The notes under the pieces are model-generated. The model was not told the DNA's origin, searched no databases, and saw nothing but the letters and a program-made list of their open reading frames with translations. A program made the position numbers and the translations under genes. 41,839 bases of DNA from Aphanizomenon flos-aquae FACHB-1287. GTDB taxonomy: Bacteria > Cyanobacteriota > Cyanobacteriia > Cyanobacteriales > Nostocaceae. Position 1 is the stretch's first letter, and each line of letters starts with the position of its first letter. Positions 34,038 to 41,839 of this stretch are shown here, in pieces. The stretch is from contig NZ_JACJTO010000039.1 of the NCBI RefSeq assembly GCF_014698755.1, positions 1-41,839 on the forward strand, given 5' to 3'.

Positions 34038-35341
34038 CGTTAATTACTAATAATTCTAACAACTTGACTACAATTAAACCTAGCAAGATGCAGCCAACAA
34101 TAGTTAGTCATCGAGTCGTGCTGGGTATAATCGCTTTTAGTATTAGTTTTGGTTTAAGTCTTGTTCCTAACTGGGATATTTCTAAAGCCTTTTTTACGGG
34201 AATAATTACAGTATTAGCTACTTATGCGGCAGCATTTTTGGTTGATAAACGGCGTAGAAGTGATGAACTGAGGATGATTGGTTCTCTCCAAAGACGCATT
34301 CGGGATATAGAAGGGTTAAAATCGCGCATTCTCAAGGAAATACACCAATTGGAAGAATATAGAAATTTATTGTATACAGAAACGCAGCAACTAGAAAATC
34401 AAATTGGAGATTGTCGTAGTCAAAGAGATGGTTTACATCGAGATATAGGGACATTGGCTGCTCAAAAAAAGCAAATTGAAACCGAATTAAATAATCTACA
34501 AGATGAATTTAAAAACCTAGATAACAGCAATATAGAACTAAATAACATTTGCAATAATTTGATTGTTGAAAAACGGCGGTTAGAGGTAAATTGTAACGCC
34601 TCCCGTGCCGAACTCCATCAAATTCAACCTCAACTTGAGACAATTAAACAGCAAAAAAAATCACTAGAAAATGATGTAATTCTGTTAGAAAGACTTAAAC
34701 CACAACTGGAGGAAAAACTTTATGAACTGCGAATAGAAGTTCAAAATCAAGAACTAGAAATTGCTAGACAAAATGATTTGCTATTGCAAACAAATACAGC
34801 TATAAATAGTCTCGAAAATACCGTCAATGCTTTACAAAACAGGACAATAGAACAAAAATCTGAAACTAATGAACTGCAAAATCAGATTTCTTTTTTACAG
34901 AATGAACGGGATTTATTACAAAATCAAGTTTGGGAATTACTTCAACAAATAGAAACAATTAATCCCCAAATATTACCAGATAATGAAGAAAATGATCTAG
35001 AGTTATTTCCTTTTGATGAACTTTTAGAACCATTGGATAATCAAGATTATTACACAGACAATTTACCTAAAGAATGGGATGATTTTTTAAAACATCTTCC
35101 CGTTGATAAAATTCAAGTTTTGCAAGCGATACTGGAGGGAGATAATCCTAAAGCTACTATTAAACAGATTGCTGAAGCTAATATTACTACACCAAATCTC
35201 TTAATTAATGCTATTAATGACATTGCTAGTAATACTATTGGTAAGTTAATTATTAAAACGAATACCGAAATTCCTGAAATTATCGAAGAACATTTATTAA
35301 ATGTGAAAATAATGATTACTAAATATTCAGAAATTAGTTAA
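34034..35341 (+). CDS. membrane-anchored coiled-coil protein with TerB-C-like tail
   Basis: A 435-residue protein. Two hydrophobic helices (about 27-45 and 51-70) suggest membrane anchoring, followed by a very long coiled coil (about 80-315, rich in Leu, Gln, Glu and Asn). After an acidic linker comes a compact helical domain (about 345-430) with NLLINAINDIASNTIGKLII and EIPEIIEEHL, which resembles the C-terminal TerB-associated (TerB-C) domain. Function is unknown. The four-base overlap with the DUF815 ATPase indicates a functional pair. A terminator-like hairpin follows at 35360-35390. Confidence 0.75.
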   Translation: MTLITNNSNNLTTIKPSKMQPTIVSHRVVLGIIAFSISFGLSLVPNWDISKAFFTGIITVLATYAAAFLVDKRRRSDELRMIGSLQRRIRDIEGLKSRILKEIHQLEEYRNLLYTETQQLENQIGDCRSQRDGLHRDIGTLAAQKKQIETELNNLQDEFKNLDNSNIELNNICNNLIVEKRRLEVNCNASRAELHQIQPQLETIKQQKKSLENDVILLERLKPQLEEKLYELRIEVQNQELEIARQNDLLLQTNTAINSLENTVNALQNRTIEQKSETNELQNQISFLQNERDLLQNQVWELLQQIETINPQILPDNEENDLELFPFDELLEPLDNQDYYTDNLPKEWDDFLKHLPVDKIQVLQAILEGDNPKATIKQIAEANITTPNLLINAINDIASNTIGKLIIKTNTEIPEIIEEHLLNVKIMITKYSEIS

Positions 35342-35359
35342 TTTTTGTCCATAAAATTT

Positions 35360-35390
35360 TAGGGGTAAGGCGCATTGCACCCTACCCCTA
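35360..35390. terminator. hairpin between convergent genes
   Basis: TAGGGGTA (35360-35367) pairs with TACCCCTA (35383-35390), extended by GG/CC. It lies 18 bases after the coiled-coil gene and 80 bases from the end of the Rieske gene. Confidence 0.6.
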
Positions 35391-35470
35391 TAGATGATTT
35401 ATAGTAGTCCTTAAGGCAGTTAGGATATTAATTGATCTTGAAATGCAGAATTTCGATCCTTACCTGCCGC

Positions 35471-35818
35471 TTAAACATCAATCAAAATGTTGCCCTCTTC
35501 GACTTTAAGGGGATAGATTGGCAAGGTTTTTTCTGAGGAACCCATAGATAGTAATTTACCAACTACAGGTGGGAAGGGACACCAAGTTTTTACTTCACCA
35601 TTATTTAAGTCAAATGCACTGCGGTGAAAGGGACAAACCAGTGAGCCAGCTTCAATTTTCCCTTTTGCCAAAGACAGTTTTAAGTGAGGGCAGGCATCAT
35701 CTACAGCATAAAGCTGATTTTCATGTTTTAAGAGTAGAATTTTGCGTTCTCCCACCTTTACCACTTCACGAGCACCCTCAGTCAGTGCATTAGCAGACAA
35801 AACTTGAGTCCAAGCCAT
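35471..35818 (-). CDS. Rieske [2Fe-2S] protein
   Basis: A 115-residue single Rieske domain. The cluster ligands are plain: CPHLKLSL near 43 and CPFHRSAFDL near 62 (two Cys, two His). It carries electrons to an unknown partner; small soluble Rieske ferredoxins support oxygenases or reductases. No transmembrane helix is present, so it is not the cytochrome b6f Rieske subunit. AGGAGA six bases upstream of the ATG supports the start. The gene stands alone between the coiled-coil gene and a MITE-like repeat. Confidence 0.93.
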   Translation of the reverse strand: MAWTQVLSANALTEGAREVVKVGERKILLLKHENQLYAVDDACPHLKLSLAKGKIEAGSLVCPFHRSAFDLNNGEVKTWCPFPPVVGKLLSMGSSEKTLPIYPLKVEEGNILIDV

Positions 35819-35894
35819 GAGATTCTCCTAATTTGAATAGACTTGTTATTAGTTTCTCACAATTGCGTCCTATACAGCACTTCCCGGTGTTATG

Positions 35895-35960
35895 AGGTAC
35901 ATATCTGGCGGGCAAGATGCCCGCACCACAAGAGTTTAACGATTTAATTTTGTACCTCAT
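35895..35960. repeat. MITE-like palindromic element, copy 2 (complete)
   Basis: A 66-base element with perfect nine-base terminal inverted repeats, TGAGGTACA (35895-35903) and TGTACCTCA (35952-35960). Inside is the hairpin GCGGGC-AAGAT-GCCCGC (35910-35926) and a stretch shared with copy 1 at 24101-24130. It has no coding capacity. Confidence 0.8.
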
Positions 35961-36048
35961 CAGTGCGGAAAAAGCTATATGATCACTAGTATAACAAGAA
36001 TCAGAAAAAAAGGCACAGGACTTCCACTTGTGGGAAATTTATTTAGAT

Positions 36049-37104
36049 TTACGCAAATTCAATCGTCTTGACAAAATCTAAAATAGCTTTTTTCATTTTT
36101 CTAGCTTCTTCTTTCACAGAACCAGGTGTTTCACCATTTAAAAAGCTGCGTTGACTACTAACGATATACAAACATTCATTATTGACAAAAGACAACAATC
36201 CTCTATAGGCATCTAATCTGATTCCACTACCATTACTTTCTTGCTTAGATATAGTTGAACCTTGAGGCATATTTACTAATACATAGTAATATTTTTCTAA
36301 GGTATCTTGCAAATATTCTGTATGCTTAACTTCAGCATTGGGAATATTAGAAGTAATTGCCTGAGGGACATATTTATCTACAAGAACTTTATGCAGATAT
36401 GTTTGATCTTCTTGAGATTCTAGATCATCAATCTGTTCGGGAGAGAGAGGATAATAATCAATTCTTAATAAAGTGCCAATATCATCAGAAAAACTTACCA
36501 TTCCTTCTTCAGTTTGAATTTTCCCCCCCTGTTCAGAATCAAGGGGAATAGGAACTGTAAAGTTACCCAATGGTGATTGATAAAACTGTTCACCAGCTTC
36601 ATTTAATATGACTGCTTCATATTCTTCGTCTAAATATTCTTCATCGTCTCCTGCTTCAATTGCATCAATTATCTCTTTGATAATTTCTTGTGCTTCTTGA
36701 TCTTCCAATTTTAAGGTTATTTGTAGTTGTTTAAGAAAAGCCTTTTTAGATGGGGGAATAATTAAATTTTCTGCATCTAAAAGCATGATAACTCCAGCCC
36801 CAAAACCATCTAGAACTACTTCATCAGAAATCGCTGCCTTTGCAGCATTAAACAGAGAACCTAATCCAACATCCTCCGCAATTTCTACAAGTCTATCTAC
36901 CGTTTCTAGCATTTCTTCCTCTGAGTATTCATCAAATATCTCAAAATCCCAGAGAATATCAGCTAAACTTTCCGCATCTATATTATCAATACCAGAATCA
37001 ACTATGGTTGTAATTACAGCAATTGCTGCTACCGCTTGTTGTTCGTTCAATGATTCTTTGATTTTATCTTGGGAATTGAAAATATAATCATACTTTGTCA
37101 TCAT
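36049..37104 (-). CDS. acidic protein with TerB-like N-terminal domain
   Basis: A 351-residue protein. Residues about 15-150 are helical and resemble TerB-type domains (QQAVAAIAVITTIVDSGIDN, EYSEEEMLETVDRLVEIAED and a second helical repeat ending in LEDQEAQEIIKEII). A Glu/Asp-rich linker leads into a second, mixed domain (about 165-350) that I do not recognise. The protein is strongly acidic. AAGGAG six bases before the first ATG supports the start. It is downstream of the small membrane protein gene with a gap of 32 bases and may form an operon with it. The function is unknown; a stress or metal-related role is only suggested by the TerB resemblance. Confidence 0.7.
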   Translation of the reverse strand: MMTKYDYIFNSQDKIKESLNEQQAVAAIAVITTIVDSGIDNIDAESLADILWDFEIFDEYSEEEMLETVDRLVEIAEDVGLGSLFNAAKAAISDEVVLDGFGAGVIMLLDAENLIIPPSKKAFLKQLQITLKLEDQEAQEIIKEIIDAIEAGDDEEYLDEEYEAVILNEAGEQFYQSPLGNFTVPIPLDSEQGGKIQTEEGMVSFSDDIGTLLRIDYYPLSPEQIDDLESQEDQTYLHKVLVDKYVPQAITSNIPNAEVKHTEYLQDTLEKYYYVLVNMPQGSTISKQESNGSGIRLDAYRGLLSFVNNECLYIVSSQRSFLNGETPGSVKEEARKMKKAILDFVKTIEFA

Positions 37105-37136
37105 TTTTATCTCCTTAATTAATCTGCTGTTTGTAC

Positions 37137-37541
37137 TTAATTACTAGGTTGAGAAATCCGGTTTTCAATATCTGCCAATGTTCGTAATAATAGGCGATTT
37201 GCCTGTAATTGCCAACCCCATTTTTGAATTCTAAAGGCCGCTACAGTCCCTCCTATAGCTGCTAATAACCCCAGGGGTTGATTTAGGGAAATCCCAAATA
37301 ACAAACCCAAACCAGCAATTCCCCAAAATGGCAAGGCCACGACTTGTCTTTGCTCCTCCACAACTTCTGCAATTTTACCAGATGGCATTGTAGCTGATAA
37401 TGTTGCTTTTAGTTGCCTCTGTTCTGTTAATGATAATGATAAACTAATCTTGCGGCGGAGTTTTTCCATTTTGCGGGCATCAGTGCTATACTCCGTAAGT
37501 TCATCTTCTGCCATTTTTAGCCATCGTTCCAATTGTGACAT
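37137..37541 (-). CDS. small hypothetical membrane protein
   Basis: A 134-residue protein with a charged helical N-terminal half (about 1-62), two membrane helices (about 68-84 and 88-103) and a basic helical tail (about 105-134). No family is recognised. It precedes the TerB-like gene on the same strand by 32 bases, so the two may be co-transcribed. The symmetric layout (helix, hairpin of membrane segments, helix) is like that of small scaffold proteins, but no function can be given. Confidence 0.65.
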   Translation of the reverse strand: MSQLERWLKMAEDELTEYSTDARKMEKLRRKISLSLSLTEQRQLKATLSATMPSGKIAEVVEEQRQVVALPFWGIAGLGLLFGISLNQPLGLLAAIGGTVAAFRIQKWGWQLQANRLLLRTLADIENRISQPSN

Positions 37542-37704
37542 AGTAGATTAAGTTTTCTGACTGTGTTAGAGCTATTATTCTACATTTGCACACAATTACC
37601 AATAGATAAATCAGAATTTTTTTAGTTCTGAGGATCATAGATGGTCATACAGTCCTAGAATAGTATTGAATTGTTATTATTTCAAAAAAGCACTACAATA
37701 AGAG

Positions 37705-39198
37705 ATGAAAAAAAATTGGTTTCGATTAGGAATAATCACAATATTTCTGTTTTCACTTGGTTTACGTTTTTGGGGATTAAACAGATTTAATACTCTAGTA
37801 TTTGATGAAGTTTATTTTGCCAAATTCGGTAATAACTATCTTACCCATACGCCATTTTTTAATGCTCATCCACCATTAAGTCAATATATAATTGGATTGG
37901 GTATTTGGATTAGTAAGTACATTCCCATTGGCCGAGATACTGTAAATAGTCTCACAGATTCCTTATTATCCCCTTGGAATTATCGTTGGGTAAATGCGCT
38001 CACGGGTTCATTAATTCCCGTAGTCGTAACCTTATTAACTTATCAATTTAGTTATCGTCATCGTTTTGCTTTATTAGCAGGATTCTTTACCGCTTGTGAC
38101 GGATTATTTTTAGTAGAATCTCGTTATGCTTTAAGTAATATCTATATCATTATCTTTGGTTTACTCGGACAATGGTTATTATTATTAGCCTTAGAAAAGC
38201 AAAAACAAAAACGTTGGTTTTGGTTAATTCTCTCTGGTATCAGTTTTGGTGCTTGTATTGGCACAAAATGGAACGGTTTATGGTTTTTAACTGGTACTTA
38301 TGGGGTATGGATAGCAGCTTGGATAATTCGCTGGTTACAATCTTTTGATAATATTTATCGTGTGCCGTTATTCCCTTATTTAAAGTTTTTTAAACATCGC
38401 CATAATTTCCCAGTTGATACTATAGAAATACCCTGGCAAAACTTGACAAAAATAAATATTTGGCAAATGTTTTCCTATTTAGGAATTATTCCCGCAGCTA
38501 TTTATAGTCTAATTTGGATTCCTCACCTCCAACTTGATAAAAGATATGGATTTATCGAAGTCCATAAACAAATTTTGCAATTTCATCTACAATTAGGTGG
38601 TAATAGCCCTAGTATTCATCCCTATTGTGCTGCATGGTATAAATGGCCATTGTTAACTCGGCCTATGGCTTATTATTATCAAACTGCTCAAAGTTCTAAG
38701 GATTCCTTACCTGTATTTGGACCACCTTTACCTGATGGTGCTGGTAAAGTAATTTATGATGTTCATGCTATGGGTAATCCTTTTTTATGGTGGTTCGGTT
38801 TAGCTGCAATGATATTTTTAATTGGTATGGTAATAATAACAATTACGAGGCCAGCAATAGAAAAACAGCAGTTATTTATCCCTAAAAATCTCAGCATTGA
38901 TACCGGGATTGGATTATTTTTAATCATAAATTATGGGGCTAATTTCCTCCCTTGGGTAGAGGTAACAAGGTGTACTTTTATCTATCATTATATGTCTGCG
39001 GTTGTATTTACATTTATAGCCATTGCTTGGTTTGTTGATCAATGTTTACTAAGTTATTATCGCACCTTGCGGTTTTTAGGTGTAACTATAACTTTTATAA
39101 TTATGGCCGCCTTCATTTTCTGGATACCTATTTATTTAGGTTTACCCCTCTCTCCTGATGATTATAGAATGCGGATGTGGTTTAATTCTTGGATTTGA
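37705..39198 (+). CDS. PMT-family (GT39-type) glycosyltransferase
   Basis: A 497-residue polytopic membrane protein with about 11 hydrophobic helices. The N-terminal loop FDEVYFAKFGNNYLTHTPFF followed by NAHPPL (about 33-58) carries the Asp-Glu pair typical of dolichyl-phosphate-mannose protein mannosyltransferases and relatives. Other family segments are LVESRYALSNIYI and GTKWNGLWFL. In bacteria these enzymes move a sugar from a lipid-phosphate carrier to a protein or other acceptor on the outer side of the membrane. The sugar and acceptor are not known. The gene seems monocistronic. Confidence 0.88.
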   Translation: MKKNWFRLGIITIFLFSLGLRFWGLNRFNTLVFDEVYFAKFGNNYLTHTPFFNAHPPLSQYIIGLGIWISKYIPIGRDTVNSLTDSLLSPWNYRWVNALTGSLIPVVVTLLTYQFSYRHRFALLAGFFTACDGLFLVESRYALSNIYIIIFGLLGQWLLLLALEKQKQKRWFWLILSGISFGACIGTKWNGLWFLTGTYGVWIAAWIIRWLQSFDNIYRVPLFPYLKFFKHRHNFPVDTIEIPWQNLTKINIWQMFSYLGIIPAAIYSLIWIPHLQLDKRYGFIEVHKQILQFHLQLGGNSPSIHPYCAAWYKWPLLTRPMAYYYQTAQSSKDSLPVFGPPLPDGAGKVIYDVHAMGNPFLWWFGLAAMIFLIGMVIITITRPAIEKQQLFIPKNLSIDTGIGLFLIINYGANFLPWVEVTRCTFIYHYMSAVVFTFIAIAWFVDQCLLSYYRTLRFLGVTITFIIMAAFIFWIPIYLGLPLSPDDYRMRMWFNSWI

Positions 39199-39410
39199 TT
39201 AGACATTTCAAGAAATGAGGTATGCGTATTCTAGAACCATTGTCGAGACGTGGACTGGGTAAAGATTCTTGGCTCGACATTCTTTTTCGGAAAGATAATA
39301 TATTGAGAACTTAACCTTTATAACCCTTATTATTTGGCCTTTGCGCGAGACTTAAAAAAATGAAATCATCAGCCTTTATTTAAGAGTTAAATAAAAGTTG
39401 ATGAATCATA

Positions 39411-41006
39411 CTAAACTACCGCTTCTGCTTTTTCCTCTATTTTTGCCTTCACCGGTACATAGGGTGTTTCTGCACCTTGAGCTAAATACACAGCTAATTG
39501 ACTTTCAATTTCATCACGGACAATTTGCCGATATTCCATAAAATGCTCAATGTGAGCGCAGGTGGAAACGTATTGTTCAATCACCTTGGGGTTATGCTTG
39601 AGAATACTAAATAAATGATGCCAGAATTTCCAGCGGGTTTGTCGTTTAAATCCTTGTCGCCAAATTACAATTAATAAGGCTCTCACAACTACCCATTCTG
39701 GTGTTTTTGCTGGTGCTGTCCATTTGGGAGTACCTAACATCATAAAACAGCGATAGGTGCGGTCTAAATAGGCCGCAGGGTCATATAAAGCACAGAAAGC
39801 CTCCACATATTCCCTGGCCAATTCTTCTAAAGGACGGGTAGGAATAAAATTCATCAATGTGGTTTGATTGATGTTCCCATCTTGATTTTCCCGTAATCTT
39901 CCTTCCTTTTTCAACCGATGCCATAAAGCAGTATTGGGTAATGCTTGTAACATAGCAAAAGTTGTAGAAGGGATAGCTGCTAATTCAGCAAAGCGGACAA
40001 TGCGATCGCCAGCGCCAGACTTTTCACCATCAAAGCCAATAATAAACCCAGCCATGGGTCGCAAACCTGCTTTAATAATAGTTTCTACAGATTCAGCCAA
40101 GGAACTGCGAGTATTTTGGAACTTTTTAGTTAGTTGTAAACTGTCTTCATCTGGGGTTTCAATGCCCAAAAATACGGCTTTAAAACCACAATCTACCATC
40201 AATTCCATCATTTCGACATCTTGCGCCAAATCAATGGAAGCTTCTGTATCAAAATTGAAAGGATACTGATGTTCTTCCATCCAAACTTTTAACTCTTTCA
40301 GCAACAATTTTACATTACGTTTGTTGCCAATAAAGTTATCATCTACCATAAAAACACCGCGCCGCCAACCTAAATCATAGAGATAATCTAACTCGGCTAA
40401 AAGTTGTGCAGGGGTTTTCGTTCTCGGTTTGCGTCCGTATAAAACAATGATGTCGCAAAATTCGCACTGGAAAGGACAACCCCGGGAAAACTGCACCGAC
40501 ATCATATCATAAGCGCTGAAATCTAATAAATCAAACCGGGGAATAGGTGTACTAGTAACATCAGGCTTTTCAGTAGCGCGGAAAACTCCAGATTTTTCTC
40601 CCCGTTGTACCGCTGCTACAAACATGGGTAAAGTGAGTTCCCCTTCATCAAGAATCAGGTAATCTGCCCCTGCGGCTTCCACTTCATGGGGTGTGGAGGT
40701 AGGATAAGGACCACCTAAAGCTACCAATTTACCGCGTTTTTTCGCTTCTCGAATTTGTGCCAATAAGTCTTGTTTTTGGACAATCATGGCGGAAAAAATC
40801 ACCATATCTGCCCATGCCCATTCTTCCTCAGTGGCGGCGCGGATGTTACGATCTACAAGCTTGAATTGCCATTCTTGGGGCAAAATTGCCGCTACTGTTA
40901 CCAAACCCAAAGGTGGTAACAAAACTTTTCTGTCAACTAGTGCCAGAATTTTCTCATAGGACCAAAAGGTGCTTGGAAATATTGGATAAACTAGCAAAAC
41001 ACGCAT
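39411..41006 (-). CDS. B12-binding radical SAM protein
   Basis: About 531 residues. The N-terminal part (about 1-150) is a cobalamin-binding-type Rossmann domain (MRVLLVYPIFPSTFWSYEKI, VALGGPYPTSTP and LILDEGELTL). The radical SAM core follows with the cluster motif CPFQCEFCDI near 190, FMVDDNFIGNKRN and GFIIGFDGE. The C-terminal region (about 400-500) is of the DUF4070 type. Such enzymes methylate or rearrange lipids, hopanoids, tetrapyrroles or peptides; this one cannot be assigned. The ATG at 41006 is preferred because AGGGG lies seven bases upstream; a GTG at 41021 also opens the frame. It stands alone. Confidence 0.9.
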   Translation of the reverse strand: MRVLLVYPIFPSTFWSYEKILALVDRKVLLPPLGLVTVAAILPQEWQFKLVDRNIRAATEEEWAWADMVIFSAMIVQKQDLLAQIREAKKRGKLVALGGPYPTSTPHEVEAAGADYLILDEGELTLPMFVAAVQRGEKSGVFRATEKPDVTSTPIPRFDLLDFSAYDMMSVQFSRGCPFQCEFCDIIVLYGRKPRTKTPAQLLAELDYLYDLGWRRGVFMVDDNFIGNKRNVKLLLKELKVWMEEHQYPFNFDTEASIDLAQDVEMMELMVDCGFKAVFLGIETPDEDSLQLTKKFQNTRSSLAESVETIIKAGLRPMAGFIIGFDGEKSGAGDRIVRFAELAAIPSTTFAMLQALPNTALWHRLKKEGRLRENQDGNINQTTLMNFIPTRPLEELAREYVEAFCALYDPAAYLDRTYRCFMMLGTPKWTAPAKTPEWVVVRALLIVIWRQGFKRQTRWKFWHHLFSILKHNPKVIEQYVSTCAHIEHFMEYRQIVRDEIESQLAVYLAQGAETPYVPVKAKIEEKAEAVV

Positions 41007-41108
41007 AGTATCACCCCTCACGATTTATTTGTGATCTAACTGTAACTAAAAATTCAGACTAATTGACTTTTTTCTCAGTTTGTCCGTTGTATGGGAGAAT
41101 GGGGGGAT

Positions 41109-41157
41109 TGTCAGAATCAGGATATCCAGGATTTAAGGATGAACAGGATGAAGACTG
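41109..41157 (+). repeat. dispersed repeat (GGATTTAAGGAT type), left copy
   Basis: This 49-base unit is repeated in the same direction at 41491-41539 with only a few differences. The core reads CCAGGATTTAAGGAT and then ACAGGATGAA. Similar sequences are widespread between cyanobacterial genes. The two copies flank the antitoxin-like gene. Confidence 0.75.
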
Positions 41158-41255
41158 AGATTTCAGTTTAAAGATTATTAATCCTTTTAAGTCGCGTTCT
41201 GAAAATCTGTGTTGTGTGTAATAATAGAGCAATAATTTTGATCGCTTGGTTGATT

Positions 41256-41480
41256 ATGAAAGTAGACTTGGCACCGATTTTTGAACTAGGGTTGTCAGAA
41301 AAGCTACAACTTCTGGAAGATTTATGGGATGATATTGCTACGAAATCAGCTAATCTTCCTGTATTAGACTGGCAAAAAGAAGAACTTGCTCAAAGAAAAG
41401 CTCTCCATTTACAAGATCCCAGTTTAGCCAGTTCTTGGGAATCAGTAAAAGCAAGAATCCGTAGTAACATAAGTTTCTAG
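41256..41480 (+). CDS. addiction-module antitoxin-like protein, no toxin beside it
   Basis: About 74 residues from ATG 41256 (a GTG at 41214 would add 14 residues). It resembles the short putative addiction-module antitoxins: KLQLLEDLWDDIA near the N-terminus and a C-terminal WESVKARIRSN helix. Such proteins usually pair with a RelE/ParE-type toxin encoded directly downstream. No toxin frame is seen after it: a direct repeat starts 11 bases past the stop. It is therefore an orphan or the remnant of a pair. Confidence 0.75.
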   Translation: MKVDLAPIFELGLSEKLQLLEDLWDDIATKSANLPVLDWQKEELAQRKALHLQDPSLASSWESVKARIRSNISF

Positions 41481-41490
41481 TTAGGGAATT

Positions 41491-41539
41491 TGTCTGAATC
41501 AGGATGTCCAGGATTTAAGGATTTACAGGATGAAAACTG
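41491..41539 (+). repeat. dispersed repeat (GGATTTAAGGAT type), right copy
   Basis: Direct copy of 41109-41157 at an offset of 382 bases. It sits where a toxin gene would be expected to begin. Confidence 0.75.
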
Positions 41540-41589
41540 GAATTTTATTACCAATTACCCATTACCAACCTTAACTAGATGATTAGTAA

Positions 41590-41724
41590 CTTGAGTTAGT
41601 AACTATATATGGTGAAATTATTCCAGATCAAAACATTACTAGATTTAAATTACCAAATACTTCTGACCTTTTCAATACGTTTAAGCAAGACGTAATTGAT
41701 ACTATAAATTCAATCTTAGAATAA
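41590..41724 (+). pseudogene. start-less 3' gene fragment
   Basis: A frame of 44 codons without a start codon but with protein-like content (GEIIPDQNITRFKLPNTSDL, then FNTFKQDVIDTINSILE and TAA). It could be the end of a decayed gene. No family is recognised. Confidence 0.35.
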
Positions 41725-41766
41725 CATACAGCAGTTTGATATCAAGTCCAGTACAAGAATAGCTAT

Positions 41767-41839
41767 CTAAATAGGGTCAAAAAACAATCCACAATGATTA
41801 AACCAATTGAGAGCATTTTCATCAGTAATAGCATTAACC
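41767..41839 (-). CDS. partial C-terminus of a probable IS630-type transposase
   Basis: The frame enters from the right edge and ends with TAG at 41767-41769. It reads VNAITDENALNWFNHCGLF and then FDPI. The NALNWFxHCG ending is, to my recollection, characteristic of IS630-family transposases in cyanobacteria. Only 23 codons are in the window, so the call is tentative. Confidence 0.4.
   Translation of the reverse strand, partial: VNAITDENALNWFNHCGLFFDPI

Overview
The window is chromosomal DNA of a filamentous cyanobacterium, most likely a bloom-forming member of the Nostocales (Anabaena/Dolichospermum/Aphanizomenon type). The reasons are a complete gas vesicle cluster whose GvpC has the same layout as that of Anabaena flos-aquae (193 residues, five 33-residue repeats), genes for phylloquinone (vitamin K1) synthesis, a CBS-CP12 fusion, AT-rich DNA, heptanucleotide repeats such as (ACTCCTG)n, and several dispersed repeats of the kind common in this group. 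I recognised families by eye; no database search was possible.

Layout. 1-113: probable right end of an IS200/IS605-type element. 126-4577: a small membrane protein, a fasciclin-domain protein, a minus-strand operon of thioredoxin, zinc-ribbon protein and CBS-CP12 protein, a recombinase-like small protein, and a four-CBS protein. 4749-10856: an aldo/keto reductase with ferredoxin-type clusters, a cation/proton antiporter with a TrkA module, tRNA-Glu(UUC) with a near-consensus promoter and terminator, an ABC1/AarF kinase, and a ribbon-helix-helix protein. 11040-21672: the gas vesicle locus, read mostly right to left: gvpA1, gvpA2, gvpC, gvpN, gvpJ, gvpK, gvpF, gvpG, then gvpV on the opposite strand, gvpW, a double ArsA-type ATPase and a double-AAA CDC48-like ATPase. 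22339-24055: a small unknown protein and proA. 24203-29640: menF facing away from menA-menC-menE, then a 4-hydroxybenzoyl-CoA-type thioesterase that probably acts on DHNA-CoA. 29753-32135: an APH-type kinase followed by a HopA1-family protein, the enzyme pair known from class V lanthipeptide and thioamitide pathways. 32697-37541: a DUF815 AAA+ ATPase overlapping a membrane-anchored coiled-coil protein with a TerB-C-like tail, a Rieske protein, a TerB-like acidic protein and a small membrane protein. 37705-41839: a PMT-type glycosyltransferase, a B12-binding radical SAM enzyme, an orphan antitoxin-like gene between two direct repeats, and the tail of a probable transposase at the edge.

How the genes work together. 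The gvp genes supply shell protein (GvpA, two copies), outer stiffener (GvpC), assembly ATPase (GvpN) and minor/nucleation proteins (GvpJ, K, F, G, V, W). Hairpins between gvpA1 and gvpA2, gvpA2 and gvpC, and gvpC and gvpN suggest graded expression, with most transcript for GvpA. The ArsA-like and CDC48-like ATPases continue this transcription unit and are candidate chaperones for GvpA, which is very hydrophobic. The men genes provide part of the phylloquinone pathway for photosystem I; menD, menB and menH are not here.

Most worth following up are the APH/HopA1 pair with nearby unannotated small ORFs, the two extra ATPases in the gvp locus, the inverted gvpV beside a decayed reading frame, the tandem-repeat tail of GvpJ, the DUF815/TerB-C pair, and the thioredoxin/CBS-CP12 operon.
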